This document shows, piece after piece, positions 12,327 through 23,190 of a stretch of DNA of 40,168 nucleotides (the first letter of the stretch is position 1; each line of letters opens with the position of its first letter). The stretch lies in contig JAHBMJ010000803.1 of NCBI GenBank assembly GCA_018398765.1, forward strand, positions 1 through 40,168, in the 5' to 3' direction. The notes beneath the pieces were generated by a model. It was not told where the DNA came from. It did not search any database and saw only the letters and a program-made list of their open reading frames with translations. A program made the position numbers and the translations under genes. Source of the DNA: Chromera velia. Lineage: Eukaryota; Sar; Chromeraceae.

Positions 12327-12831
12327 GGATGGAATAACAAAACAAGGAGAAAAACTCCAACCAAGCTCACAAATTCCTTCAAGTCAGCACAATACCAACA
12401 GACAGTAAATGCTCTGAAGCACGCGGGCTGCGGGCCACTTGGAGAGAATCAAAATTGAATCTCTTGTCAGAAGATCCGAGAGGAATCTCAAAGGATTTGA
12501 GTTGAAATTTAGCTCGGCCCCAGCTCGCGCATGCATGCATACATGCAGCTATAGGCGTCCGAGCTGAAATTTCATGCATGCAGGCAATCCATGCATGGCA
12601 ATGCCCTTTGATCGCAAATGAATCCGTTGTCACCGTCAACAACTTGCCAATTGAGACGATTCTACCACCGTTACACGTTTTCCTTGCATTTTCTCCTTTA
12701 TTGATCTCTAGACGATAGGTTTTCTGTGGGTGAGCCAGCTGCGTTGCAAACCCGTTTCCTCATCGCCTGTTTCCTTGTGAGACTGTGAGGGTTGGAGATC
12801 GTTGATTTTGTCAGGCAGCTAGGACGTCAAA
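12327..12831. promoter_or_regulatory. Divergent promoter between COQ9-like and HIR genes
   Basis: 505 bp separate two head-to-head start codons, so both promoters must lie here or overlap upstream sequence. It holds an inverted repeat: TTGAAATTTAGCTCGG at 12502-12517 against CCGAGCTGAAATTTCA at 12559-12574, a 15-bp stem with one bulge. Its 41-base loop contains GCATGCATGCAT. More CATGCATG motifs sit at about 12573-12582 and 12590-12597. TGCATGCA is a known target of some apicomplexan AP2 factors; use of that motif in this organism is inference. No TATA box is evident at a consistent distance from either start. Confidence 0.6.
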
Positions 12832-15800
12832 ATGGGGTGCTGTATGGCTGTCCCGCAGGACTCCTACGCGTTCATCCAAAGATTCGGCAAGCACGAAAAA
12901 ATTGCAAGGCCCGGATGCCTTTGTATTGGGTGTCCCATGTGCTGGTAGGTTGTCTTTACAATGTGGATATGCAAGTGAGTAAATAAGCAAGTCTCCTGCG
13001 CAGTGTTGTTTTCTTTTCCTCTCCTTTCTGCCTTGCGTCCTCTCCTTCTGTGCAGCAACGTGGCGGGAAAGCTCAGCAGACGCATCAAGCAGTGCTCAGT
13101 ACGCACGGACACAAAGACGAAGGACTCGGTCTTCCTCAACGTAGAGTGCACAATCCAGTACAGGCCTCTGGACACAGACGAGCAACTGTACAACGGTCTG
13201 TCTGTCCATAGGACTCAAGCTTGATCTGTGTCGAATTGCTGATGCATTCAATCTGCCTGGCCAGATCCTGACACAGGCAGCACAGAACTGTACAGATTCG
13301 ACTGAAAGAGATGAGAGAAAGTAGAGAGGTGCAGCTCGTGTCTTTTCATCCAACTTTCTCTCCGTTGCGCCCGAGAGTCCACACTCCTCTGTCTATGGTG
13401 ACTCCTTTTTCTTCCCCTTCTTCAAGTCTCTCTCTCGTTATGTGGGGACATTCGCGGTGTAACTCACAGGGGGTGGAAGTAATAAAGCAGGACCCACCGC
13501 GTCATTGTGAGGAGTGAAAGGAGATCAAGGGAAGACGCAACTGCCCTGAGTCTATCCTAACTATGCAACTGCCTTCCTTCTCTTGCAGCATTCTACCGCC
13601 TCGCCCACCCAGAGTCACAGTCAGCCCTCTTTTTCTTTCTCTGTGTAATTGTCTCTCGTGAGGGGGAGGGGGGCAAACCGAAGGGAGAATCGGGCTCTTC
13701 GCACCTTGCTGCCTGTCTGGATCATTCCTGCCTTTCTATTTGTCTCTCTGTCTGTCTGTTTGTGGATACCCTACTGTCAAATCTTCCTCCTGTGTGCCCT
13801 CCCCCCACTCAACTGACTTCACTTCGCTCCCGTGATGATGATCGAATCAACCACCTGCCTGCAGGATCGGGTCCTACGTCGACGACGCTGTCCGCTCCTT
13901 CATCCCGACTCTCGAACTGGACCAGCTCTTTCTCGCGAAAGACCAGATCGCACATGACGTCCAGGGCAGGATCGAGGAGGTCTGCCATTCTGCCTGTCTC
14001 TCTGTTTCTTTTTCTGTTGCGTTGTGTGGGTCTTGCGCCTGACAGCCTATCTTCTTGGACAGGCGGTCTGTCTGTCTCGCCAGTCTGTTTCTTTGTCGCT
14101 CTTCTTCGCGTACTTGCAAAAAAAAGAGAGCAAAAGACCGCTGGCCCTGCCTCCCCCATATTTGTTCTTGCGCCAGTCCCCATGCCTTCGTGTGTGTCTA
14201 CGGACGTTCTCCCGTCAATCCGCTGCTCCCTCTCTCTCTCCCCCCCCCTTCCTGCCTGCCTGCCTGATGCCTGCAGGACATGGCCGCGTTCGGGTGGAAG
14301 ATCAGAGACGTGATGGTAACTGACATCAACATCGACAGGAACCTGAAGAGCAACATGAACCAGGTGGGTTGGCTGGGAGGAGGAGAGAAGGGAAGGAACA
14401 GGAAAAGACAGGCAGGGAACGGAGAGGGAGGCGGGAACAAAATGAACAAGGAACGAGGGAACCAAGAATGTGCAGGTTTTTTTTTACCATCTTGCATCTC
14501 ACGTTTTGGCATGCATTGTTTCATCCTGACTATTCTTTGTTTCGCTACAAAACTCCCTTGCACCTCGCCTAGCTGATGTATTTATTGTCGAAATCCATCC
14601 CTGCCTGTTGAGTGCAGCAAAACGCGAACCGCCGTCTCCGCATTGCTGCCCAGGAAGTGGCGGAGTCCCAAAAGTACACCCAGATCGCCCACGCACAGGC
14701 AGAGTCGGAAGCTACCTACCTGCAGGTAGGTCGGTGAGTGAGTACACAGAGGGCAGTCACGAAGGCACAGAGGTACAACAAGAAGAGAGAAGGCATCGGA
14801 GAAGACTAGATAAATGCTACCAAGAAGGGAGAAGGAAGAAAGAAAGGAGGCTCTAAATTGGGCCAGTCCGTCTCTTCTCCCCCCTGTCTTGCATTCCGTC
14901 TCCTTTCTCAATGACGTAAAGATTGATGCATCTTTCTCTCTCTGCGCTTCCCCTTTTCTTTCTCTCTATGCTGCGCCCCTTTCTTTCTTCTTTGTTCCTC
15001 TCTGAATTCCTCCAGGGTAACGGTATTTCGAGGAAGCGTCAGGCGATTGTGGAGGGCATGAAGACCTCCGTGCACGAATTTTCGGACTCCATGAAGGAGA
15101 TGAAGCCGGAGGTCCGTGGCTCTGCTTGAAGGGGGGGAAGGTGCATGAGTGAATGCTTCCTTGCTTCTTTGTTCGTCTGTCTGTGTTGATGACGGCCTTC
15201 AGACCTGTCTCTCCCTGGAAATCCGCAAGCGGGGGGGGAGCTCCATTGGCGCATAGAGAGAGCAGACTGACAGACACGGTCACACGCAAACAGACAAAGA
15301 GACGGTCACAGACAGACAGACAGACAGACACGGAGACGGACACACAAACACACGCACACAGAGAGACGCTCACAGACAGACGCGGAGACGGACACATAGA
15401 CAGACGCACACAGACAAACACAGGGACGGACACACACAGACGGACACAGAGACAGACACGGAGACGGACATACACAGACAGACTCAGAGACGAAACACAG
15501 AGACATAGACATACGAAAGCAAGGTCCACACACACATGCACGCAGGCTTAATAACGCAGCCAAAAGCAGGCATGCGCATGCAAATATAGGAGTGCTGCCC
15601 AAACACACGGCATCCTGTTTTGATACTTGATTTTGATACTGATTCCTCTTTTCTTGTCTTCGGCTGACTTCGTTATTCCTGCCTATCTTTGTGACTCTCT
15701 TTCTGTGTACCTGTATGTGTGCGTGGTCATGTGCCTGCCTGCCCGAACGCCTACCTGTCTGTTTGTCTTGTTGCAGGACGTGCTTGATCTGATTCTGGTG

Positions 15801-16180
15801 ACTCAGTACTTCGACACTCTGAAGGAACTGAGCAGAGGGGGGGTGAGTTCTTTCAATAGAGGAATTCTCGTATTGGCTTGTGAAGGAATCGTTTCATTTG
15901 TGGAATTTGGTTTCCTCGACCGTTGTCTCCTGTTCTCTCCTCTTCCCTTCTTCTCCCATTTTCCTCTTCTCTTCCCCACAGTTTTCCCCTCTTTTGAGTT
16001 GGTCTTATCCATCTCCTCCAAAGTGAAAAGCAAAAACTTTGCAAAGACGATATTCGCTCTCTGTTCGACCCTCCCTTTACGTCCCTTCCCTTCCCTTCCC
16101 TGCAGTCGACTCGAATCATCTACACGAACAAAAGACCAGCCCAGGAGGTCTCTAAGCTGCTTGGCTTTTCAAAGAAATGA
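12832..16180 (+). CDS. HIR-type SPFH/band-7 (prohibitin-domain) protein, nine exons
   Basis: Membrane-microdomain scaffold of the stomatin/prohibitin superfamily, HIR (hypersensitive-induced reaction) branch. Exons: 12832-12944, 13056-13195, 13589-13619, 13865-13979, 14277-14363, 14618-14725, 15016-15111, 15777-15842, 16106-16180; phases agree throughout, giving 276 aa against about 285 in plant HIRs. It begins MGCC, fitting N-myristoylation on Gly2 with palmitoylation on Cys3/Cys4, the usual HIR anchor. Family landmarks: ERFGK-like QRFGK, TKTKDSVFLNV, IQYRPL, YVDDAVRSFIPTLELDQLF, GISRKRQAIVEG, VTQYFDTLKEL, and STRIIYTNKRP where plant HIRs have STAVFIPHGP. Seven of eight acceptors end in GCAG. 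Exon 3 is only 31 nt. Cellular role beyond membrane scaffolding cannot be read from sequence. Confidence 0.93.
15260..15500. repeat. Degenerate CAGA/ACGG tandem repeat in HIR intron 7
   Basis: About 240 bp of imperfect CAGACAGA, ACACAGA and CGGAGACGGACACA units. It is unusual here in being purine-rich on the transcribed gene's sense strand, whereas the neighbouring introns are pyrimidine-rich. A minus-strand 191-codon frame across it (Ser/Val/Cys-rich) is a repeat artefact. Confidence 0.85.
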
Positions 16181-16313
16181 ACGAGTGAGGGAACATTCAT
16201 AGTGCTTCGTTTGTGAAAGGGGGGGGGGGATGAACAACATGCATGGGATTCCATTGAAAGTTCCCTAATTTCTTTTTTTTTTCTTTCTTTTTTTCTTTCT
16301 TCCTCTTCCTCTG

Positions 16314-16318
<5 letters not shown>

Positions 16319-16377
<59 letters not shown>
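16319..16377. repeat. (CT)n(GT)n microsatellite
   Basis: A CT run followed directly by a GT run, about 140 bp past the HIR stop codon. Confidence 0.95.
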
Positions 16378-16378
<1 letters not shown>

Positions 16379-16789
16379 CTCTCTTTTGCCTCTCTTCCTT
16401 TCTATCTACCCGTCTCTTTCTTTCCATAAATGTTTTCGTTTCTCTCCTGTCGTCTTTTTTCGCCTCTTTGTTTCCCTCCCGGCTCTGCAGACCCTCTTCT
16501 TTTTTCGCGTGGACGTCATGTGTCCGGCCAATCTCTCTCAAATCGGTTCTCTTTCTTGATGATACCTATCCCCCCCCCCTCTACCTACCCACCTGAGGGT
16601 GTGTATCCGTACATGAGTGTGCACACGTTTGTTCGCCTGCTCTTTTGCTATCCCTACTCTTTTCTTCTTCCCGTTTTCCTTTTTCTCCTGGCTCAAAGCT
16701 CTCCTCCCGTCTTCTTTGTCGGCCCGATGTTTCGATACATTGAATCTTTGTATCCCCCTCCCTCTCCTTCCTTTTTCTCGCGTGTGCAG

Positions 16790-17248
16790 ACACGGCGGCT
16801 GTTGGGGTCTCTGGTGACCGCTGGTGATTTGGACTTTTCGGAATTGAGACGAGGAAGGTCGAAGTCCCCTCTGAGGGGGGGGGGGCAGATGAGGGGGGGG
16901 AGGGGCTTGTTTCCAGTCCAACCTTCTGATTCTCCCCGTTCTCCCTCTTCTTTTCCTGTGGATGCAAATTTGAATTTAGATCAGAGCAGTGCTGCGGGTC
17001 CGGGTGCTTTCCCTCGAGGTGCCAGTCTCTTCCTGCAGGCCTGCCTTCCACGTCCGTCGGCAACAGCAGAGGAGAGGGAGGAAGAAGGGCGTCATCAGGG
17101 AGGGGAGGGGGAAGAAGAGGAGGGGCAGCCGATACGATCGACACGACTAGGCGCACAGGCTCCGACATCCCCGAGCAGGCCTCAGTCCTTGTTGAGGACA
17201 GAGGAGGATTTGTGGCCAGAGGCGCCTGGCGACGTAGAAGATTGAGCA
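16790..17248 (+). CDS. Possible 3' exon or alternative HIR C-terminus, uncertain
   Basis: A TGCAG acceptor at about 16786-16790 opens a frame of about 150 codons to a stop near 17246. The peptide starts TRRLLGSLVTAGDLDFSELR and is then rich in Ser, Pro, Gly and Glu. Its phase is compatible with the end of HIR exon 8, so it could be an alternative last exon, a separate gene's end, or chance. The annotated HIR exon 9 matches the family better. The opposite strand is open across the same stretch, which weakens any coding claim. Confidence 0.25.
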
Positions 17249-17949
17249 TGTATTGAAAAGATGTGGTAGGTGACTGCATGTCGCATACTTGCACTGCGTA
17301 TAGTTTCAATGATATACGGATTTTATTTGATATTGGTTACGCTGACATACATCGAACCTTCTTGTAATCTGTCAATTGTGTGAATTATAAAACTTGTTTT
17401 AAAAAGTTTTTTTGTTCATATATAGAATAGGATAGGTTTTATGTAATAAAAATTATATTCTAGCTGGCCCAACTTCCGGGTGCCCCCCGCGGTCCATGGT
17501 GCACTGCCTCGAAAAGGCTTATATACCGTCGGCGGCCTCGTTCGGCGCTATAAGCCTAGCTATAAGCAGCCATTTAAGCTGCGTTAACCTAGCAGCTAGC
17601 CTAGCAGTTAACCAGTGTAATAACCACCTCGCACTGACATGATGCTAGGCATGATGTCATGCATCCAGAGGATGCTAGAGAAGATGATGATCGATCTATC
17701 GTTTTAGTGAGAAAAATCTTTTCTTTGTTTTGTGTATGATACAGTGTATCATGCTAGTAGTAACGCCATCGCCATAATCGCCATCAAGCCATACTAATAT
17801 AGGCGTCTAGCGTTCGGTACATAGCCCTAAGGGTTATTTTCATTGCAATTTTTCCAAAACAAAAAAATTTTTCTTTTGTCATTTTCACTTTTGTTTTTTT
17901 TCTGACGTTAAACTAAAAAACATGTTGTTTAAGTGTTGTTGATGTGTTG

Positions 17950-17957
17950 CACGAATC
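17950..17957. repeat. 8-bp target-site duplication, left copy
   Basis: CACGAATC, identical to 19449-19456, abutting the left inverted repeat of the hAT-like element. Confidence 0.8.
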
Positions 17958-19448
17958 TAGGGCTTGGAAAAGGTGTACCTCGATCAGAAAAGGTGCAAAC
18001 CAAGAAGCTGCACCAGATATACCTGTTTTACACCAGATCTAGCACCAGATGCACCTGATGCACCTGTTTTGCACCTGATTGAATGAAATTGAATGAAAAG
18101 TATCAGTGTCATGGCCATTTACAAGGGCCATTTAATGCGCTGCGGCCCTGCCCCCACGGCTCCCCACGGTTCATGCAAGCCTAAGCGTGTTGCAGTGCGC
18201 GCAGAACAAGGCCTATTAGCCGATTTTAAAATAAAAATCGGCTAAATACAGGGCTAGTCATTGAATATGCAAGTATGCGCACTCTCGGATTCCAAAGCTG
18301 CTTTTTGCATGAAATAAAATCTATATATGTTGACTTCTTCTCTTTACAGCATGAGAACTGTTTTATTGGCTACTCTATGTAACATAAACGACTGCATGCA
18401 TAGCAATGAGAAGCACAAGAAAGCAAAAGGATCAGAACAACAGGTTTAAATCAAGAAGCTGAGCTGGCAGACTGAGTCCGTTTGCATGTATAATGCCAAA
18501 CGGTTTGCCAAGAGGAAAACAACTTCACGTACCTTCAGTAGCAATCTAAAGATGAATGCCAATGCAGTGCTATACGGTACGGAGATTGATCTTTTCGACA
18601 TGAAAAAGAGAAGCAGAAATGGTACACACATATATAGGAACATGCATACACGAAGGTATGTTGACACTCTCCCTCTCGGTTGTAGATAAAAACTTTTAAA
18701 ACCTGGTGTCGTATGCTATTTTCGATTGGAAGCTCGATCTATCTTGGTCAGTGAGAGTGCAATAATTGGCTTGATCATTCAGTTTGCTGACCATTTGAGA
18801 TCAGACCCTCACTTACATCTACATGCCCTTCCTTAGAGAAGAAATACAAATCAAGATCAAGAATTTCTTTTGTTTCATTCTTTCTTCTTTTTTTTTCTCA
18901 TGAAACCGCACCGTTTCTAGCACCATTTGTCGTTACTTTCTTTATAAGTTTGCTCCGAAGGGGCATGCATGCAGTTTGAAAGTTTTATGGACCGTAGGGA
19001 CAGAACTGGACTACGGTGCAGTACGCAAACGGTGCCAAACATATTCAAATACTGTGAATCCATGCAGGAAAAACATTGGGCAGGTCAAAAACGTTGCTTG
19101 AACTGGCCCATAAAGAGACTGAAGTCATGATCGAAACAATTGGAGACATCTTCTTTAATTGGAGTAAAAATCTTTTTTTACCTGTTGTCGCCTTTTTACT
19201 CATATTTTAGGCTGTTTTATATAATAAAAGTTTGTGTAGCTAATATATATCATAAAAAGCTTTTAGGCCTTGAATGAGATACTTTTTGGCCGCTAGAAAC
19301 ACTAAAAATCAGCCCTAAAAACCTAATTTTTATAAAGTAAACGGTGCACCTTATTTTACATATGTTTTGCACCTGATTTAAGGTGCTAACTTGTTTTTAG
19401 CACTTTTTGTACCAGCACCAGCACCTTATGCACCTTTTCTCAGCCTTA
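17958..19448. mobile_element. Non-autonomous hAT-like transposon, 1491 bp
   Basis: Left end TAGGGCTTGGAAAAGGTG and right end (minus strand) TAAGGCTGAGAAAAGGTG agree at 15 of 18 positions. Both are flanked by the identical 8-mer CACGAATC. An 8-bp duplication with TAGGG-type termini is the hAT signature. Subterminal regions are dense in AGGTGCA/TGCACCT words in both orientations (about 17970-18080 and 19340-19440), as is usual for hAT transposase binding sites. The longest frames inside are about 70 codons, so there is no transposase. It sits inside a GTTG-rich older repeat. Confidence 0.8.
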
Positions 19449-19456
19449 CACGAATC
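19449..19456. repeat. 8-bp target-site duplication, right copy
   Basis: CACGAATC, directly following the right inverted repeat of the hAT-like element. Confidence 0.8.
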
Positions 19457-19930
19457 AACAAGTGTTATTTAAGTATTGTTTTATTATTGTTTCTTTATTA
19501 TTATAATAATAAAATAATGATAAATGAATGTTGTTGTACTGTTATACAACTGTTGCTTTTGTGTTGCAAGGTGTTGCATATGTTTGTCATATCTTGATGC
19601 AGGTCATGCATAATCGAAAAACAAAAAAAAAAAATGCCCTGGAGACCTTTTTTTTTTTTTTTGAAAATAACCCCTAGACACAGTCCGTTTAAGAGTAACA
19701 ACTGTTTCTCATGATCAGTCTGAGTTAGTCAACAATTTTAGTTACTGACTTTTCAGTAACTCTATACCAGTAACTTCAGCCTTTTGAAGTTCTTCTACTT
19801 CTTTCTAATTACCGTAAGATCTTGGCCTAAAAGACATAATTCAACATTAAATCGTGAGTGTGTGCATGTGTTTTACCGTAGAGTTAATTCTTCTACTGTT
19901 TTCTAGTTATGGTAAGATCTCGGACTTTTT

Positions 19931-20955
19931 GGCCTGCTAGCTTTATGTAGAAAGTTTATCTCCTGGCTGGCTTTGTGTGGAAAGTTTATCTCTTTGCTGA
20001 CTTAGTATAGAAAGTTTACCTCCTTGCAGACTTTGTGTAGAAAAGTTACATCGTTTCTGGCTTTGTGTGGAAAGTTTACCTCTTTGCTGGCTTTGTGTGG
20101 AAAGTTTACCTCCTCGCTGGCTTTATGTAGAAAGTTTACCTCCTTGCTGGCTTTATATGGAAAGATTTAGTTTACCTCCCTGCTAGACCTCTTTGCTGAC
20201 TTTGTATGGAAAGTTTACCTCCTTGCTGGCTTTGTGTGGAAAGTTTATCTCCTGGCTAGCTTTGTGTGGAAAGTTTACCTCCTTGGTGGCTTTGTGTGGA
20301 AAGTTTACCTCCTTGCTGGCTTTGTGTTAAAAGTTTACCTCGTTTCTGACTTTGTGGGGAAAATTTACCTCTTTGCTGGCTTTGTGTAAAAAGTTTACCT
20401 CCTGGCTGGCCTTTTATGCAAAATTTACCTCCTTGCTGGCTTTGTGTGGAAAGTTAACCTCCTGGCTGGCTTTGTATGGAAAGTTTACCTCCTGGCTGGC
20501 TTTGTATGGAAAGCTTACCTCCTGACTGGCTTTGTGTGGAAAGTTTACCTCCTGGCTGGCTTTGTATGGAAAGTTTACCTCCTTGCTAGCTTTATGTGGA
20601 AAGTTTTTGCAGGCTTTATATGGAAAGTTTATCCCCTTGCTAGCTTTCTATGGAAAGTTTACCTCTTTGCTAGAACTTCCTTGCTGGCTTTGTGGGGAAA
20701 GTTTACCTTCTTGCTGGCTTTGTATTAAAAGTTTACCTCCTGACTGGCTTAAGTTTTTGTGGAAAGTTTACCTGCTTGGTGGCTTTATGTGGAATAGTAT
20801 GGAAAGTTTACCTCCTGGCTTGCTTTGTGTAGAAAGTTTATCTCCTGGCTGGCTTTGTGTGGAAAGTTTACCTCGTTTCTGGCTTTGTGTGGAAAGTTTA
20901 CCTTGTTCCTGGCTTTGTGTGGAAAGTTCATCTCGTTTTTCGCTTTGTGTGGAAA
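19931..20955. repeat. 30-bp minisatellite array, block 1 (~34 units)
   Basis: Tandem units of about 30 bp, each roughly CTTTGTGTGGAAAG followed by TTTACCTCCTGGCTGG, with scattered substitutions and a few indels. Because 30 is a multiple of three, some frames stay open and spell a repeating decapeptide (FVWKVYLLAG-like). That is a by-product of period and base content, not good evidence of a protein. Poly-T/poly-A tracts with inverted GGAGACC/GGTCTCC words flank the block near 19640 and 20980. Confidence 0.95.
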
Positions 20956-21431
20956 GAAAAAAAAATTTTTTGAAACGGTCTCCAAAACTATGAAGTGTCT
21001 ACATATTGTTTAGAGCATTTTAAAAAAATTTCTAATGATACTAAACTTTTTTTTTTTTGTATTTTTAATAAAATTAAGCAAGCTTAACTATCAGAATATA
21101 TAACAAAATAATGATAATATATATTATAAGTATATATTATTATATATTCATGACAGTACGTATACAAGAACAAGATCGATATAGAACATTTATAAGACTG
21201 TAACCTATTCTTTAGTCCAAATCTTGTTTAAAATTTGTTATTAATCAATGAAAACAATTGATTGGTAAAGAAATAAAAGTATTAGAGTAATTTACAGGTA
21301 AAAAACGGTAAGTAGTAGTCTATATAAAAAAACATTCATAAGACGGTGCAAGTCAAGGCCCGGCAGCGCCCGGCAGTGGACCGCGGGACACCTCGGAACA
21401 TAAATCCTCGTAAATCCTATCCCATCCTATA

Positions 21432-22104
21432 GTAAAATACAGTCTAGGATAGATACAGGTGCAACTTTACGGGCCAGTATGCAATGCTCTAAAAGTTCGC
21501 GACAAAAAAAAAAAACACTGTCATCACATCCCACCCGCCGTATTATATTATATTTCAGATCAAACGCTAATATAATATAATGTAATATAATATAATATAA
21601 ACTTAATATAATATGGTAGGATGAAGATTGGGTTGAAGGCCGGAGATGAGTCAGAGAATGAAGATCCGTCCTACGATCGGTCCTGTAAAATCTGATGATA
21701 ACGCATCTCTTTGGTTGTTGTTTTTTGAGATGGTTTTTTATAAGGCTTCAGAAGCAAGTTGCTCTGTTCAGATATCATTGAATTAAGAGGGGAAAAAAGA
21801 CAAACACGGGGTGAATTTATGTAGATGTTATATCATATTATATTATATTTATATTATTATATTAAGGGAACCCTAAAGATATATATATGTATATATTGAA
21901 TCCAAGCCTAGGTTCAGATTGGAAGTCCTATCAATTCCAGCGATACTCCACCACTCTATGGCGAACGAAACCTGCAGCATCTTTCGCAATCTCTAATTCG
22001 AGCACCATATATCCAATGACTTGCTGAACTTGAAGCAATAATTTTGTACGATCCAGAAGAAGTCCACTCTGGCTTCAATCATAAAACCTAATATGTACAC
22101 ACAA

Positions 22105-22110
<6 letters not shown>
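21432..22110. other. AT-rich intergenic DNA
   Basis: No gene seen. Contains TATAATATAA-type AT repeats at about 21540-21615 and 21830-21860, and a TATATATA run near 22110-22130. Confidence 0.5.
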
Positions 22111-22140
<30 letters not shown>

Positions 22141-22142
22141 TA

Positions 22143-22185
<43 letters not shown>

Positions 22186-22245
22186 ATACATACATACATA
22201 CACACATACACACATACACACACACATACACACATACACACAGTG

Positions 22246-22285
<40 letters not shown>

Positions 22286-22346
22286 ACATACATACACATA
22301 CACATACAGACATACATACATACACACACACATACACACACACACA

Positions 22347-22406
<60 letters not shown>

Positions 22407-22447
22407 TACACATATACACATACATACACATACACACATATGCATAT

Positions 22448-22495
<48 letters not shown>

Positions 22496-22600
22496 ATACA
22501 CACACATACATACACACACACACATATACACACATACATACATACACATACATACACACACACACACACATACACACACACACATACACATACACACAAT
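22111..22600. repeat. ~480-bp CA/TA-rich microsatellite
   Basis: A TA run followed by long ACACAC and ATACACAC stretches. Six-frame translation gives long His/Thr or Cys/Val frames that are meaningless. Z-DNA-prone alternating purine-pyrimidine sequence. Confidence 0.97.
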
Positions 22601-22806
22601 ATGAACGTGCGAACCTGCATGACCACCTCTGTATTTGTTTTGTTGTTGATCCCTTTCCTCCGCCTCTTTTTGCCTTTTACTTTCATTTTGTCCTTAATTA
22701 TGCTTGCATGCATGAATGCACGTATGCATGCACGCTTATGCACGCATATGCAAAAAACATGTACGCACAAGCACACCCACATGCACATACTCACACATAG
22801 TATTTA

Positions 22807-23190
22807 AGTTTACCTCCTGGCTAGCTTTGTATAGAAAGTTTACCTCGTTTCTGGCTTTATGTGGAATGTTTGAAATTACCTGCTTTCTGGCTTTGTGTGG
22901 AAAGTTTACCTCCTTGCAGACTTTGTATAGAAAAGTTACGTCGTTTCTGGCTTTGTGTAGAAAGTTTACCTCTTTACTGGCTTTGTGTGGAAAGTTTACC
23001 TCCTGGTTTGCTTTATGTTGAAAGTTTACCTCTTTACTAGCTTTGTATGGAAAGTTTACCTCCTGGTTTGCTTTATGTTGAAAGTTTACCTCCTTGGTGG
23101 CTTTGTGTGTAAAGTTAAACTTTACCTCGTTTCTGGCTTTGTATGGAAAGTTAACCTCCTGGCTGGCTTTGTGTGAAAAGTTTATCTCCT
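22807..23190. repeat. 30-bp minisatellite array, block 2 (~13 units)
   Basis: Same unit as the 19931-20955 array (AAGTTTACCTCC, then TGGCTGGCTTTGTGTGG) in the same orientation, about 1.85 kb further on and directly after the CA/TA block. Copies are a little more divergent. Confidence 0.95.

Larger units (their letters stand above)
17421..21431. mobile_element. Candidate ~4-kb terminal-inverted-repeat element, with nested insertion
   Basis: Inverted, diverged ends. AGAATAGGATAGGTTTTATG near 17424-17443 mirrors TAAATCCTATCCCATCCTATA at 21411-21431. TTCCGGGTGCCCCCCGCGGTCC...CACTGCC at 17474-17507 mirrors GGCAGTGGACCGCGGGACACCTCGGAA at 21373-21398. GC-rich termini inside AT-rich DNA make chance unlikely. 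The interior holds a hAT-like insertion (17958-19448) and a 30-bp minisatellite (19931-20955), but no transposase. A related GC-rich end lies near 35543-35572, suggesting a family. No target duplication was identified, so the exact ends are unsure. Confidence 0.5.

Noticed and set aside
14966-15541. 191-codon minus-strand frame
   Set aside because: Lies opposite HIR intron 7 in a degenerate CAGA/ACGG repeat.
16581-17309. 242-codon minus-strand frame
   Set aside because: Low-complexity Pro/Ser/Glu composition, no domain, and antisense to the plus-strand pattern; may simply mirror biased composition.
19931-20955. CRISPR-like array of 30-bp repeats
   Set aside because: Units are contiguous with no unique spacers, in a spliceosomal-intron genome; it is a minisatellite.
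20444-20993. Repeat protein of WKVYLLAGFV decapeptides
   Set aside because: Explained by a 30-bp period; no conserved start, several frames open, and frameshifting indels between units.
21993-22800. Long His/Thr and Cys/Val reading frames
   Set aside because: Pure translation of CA/TG microsatellite.
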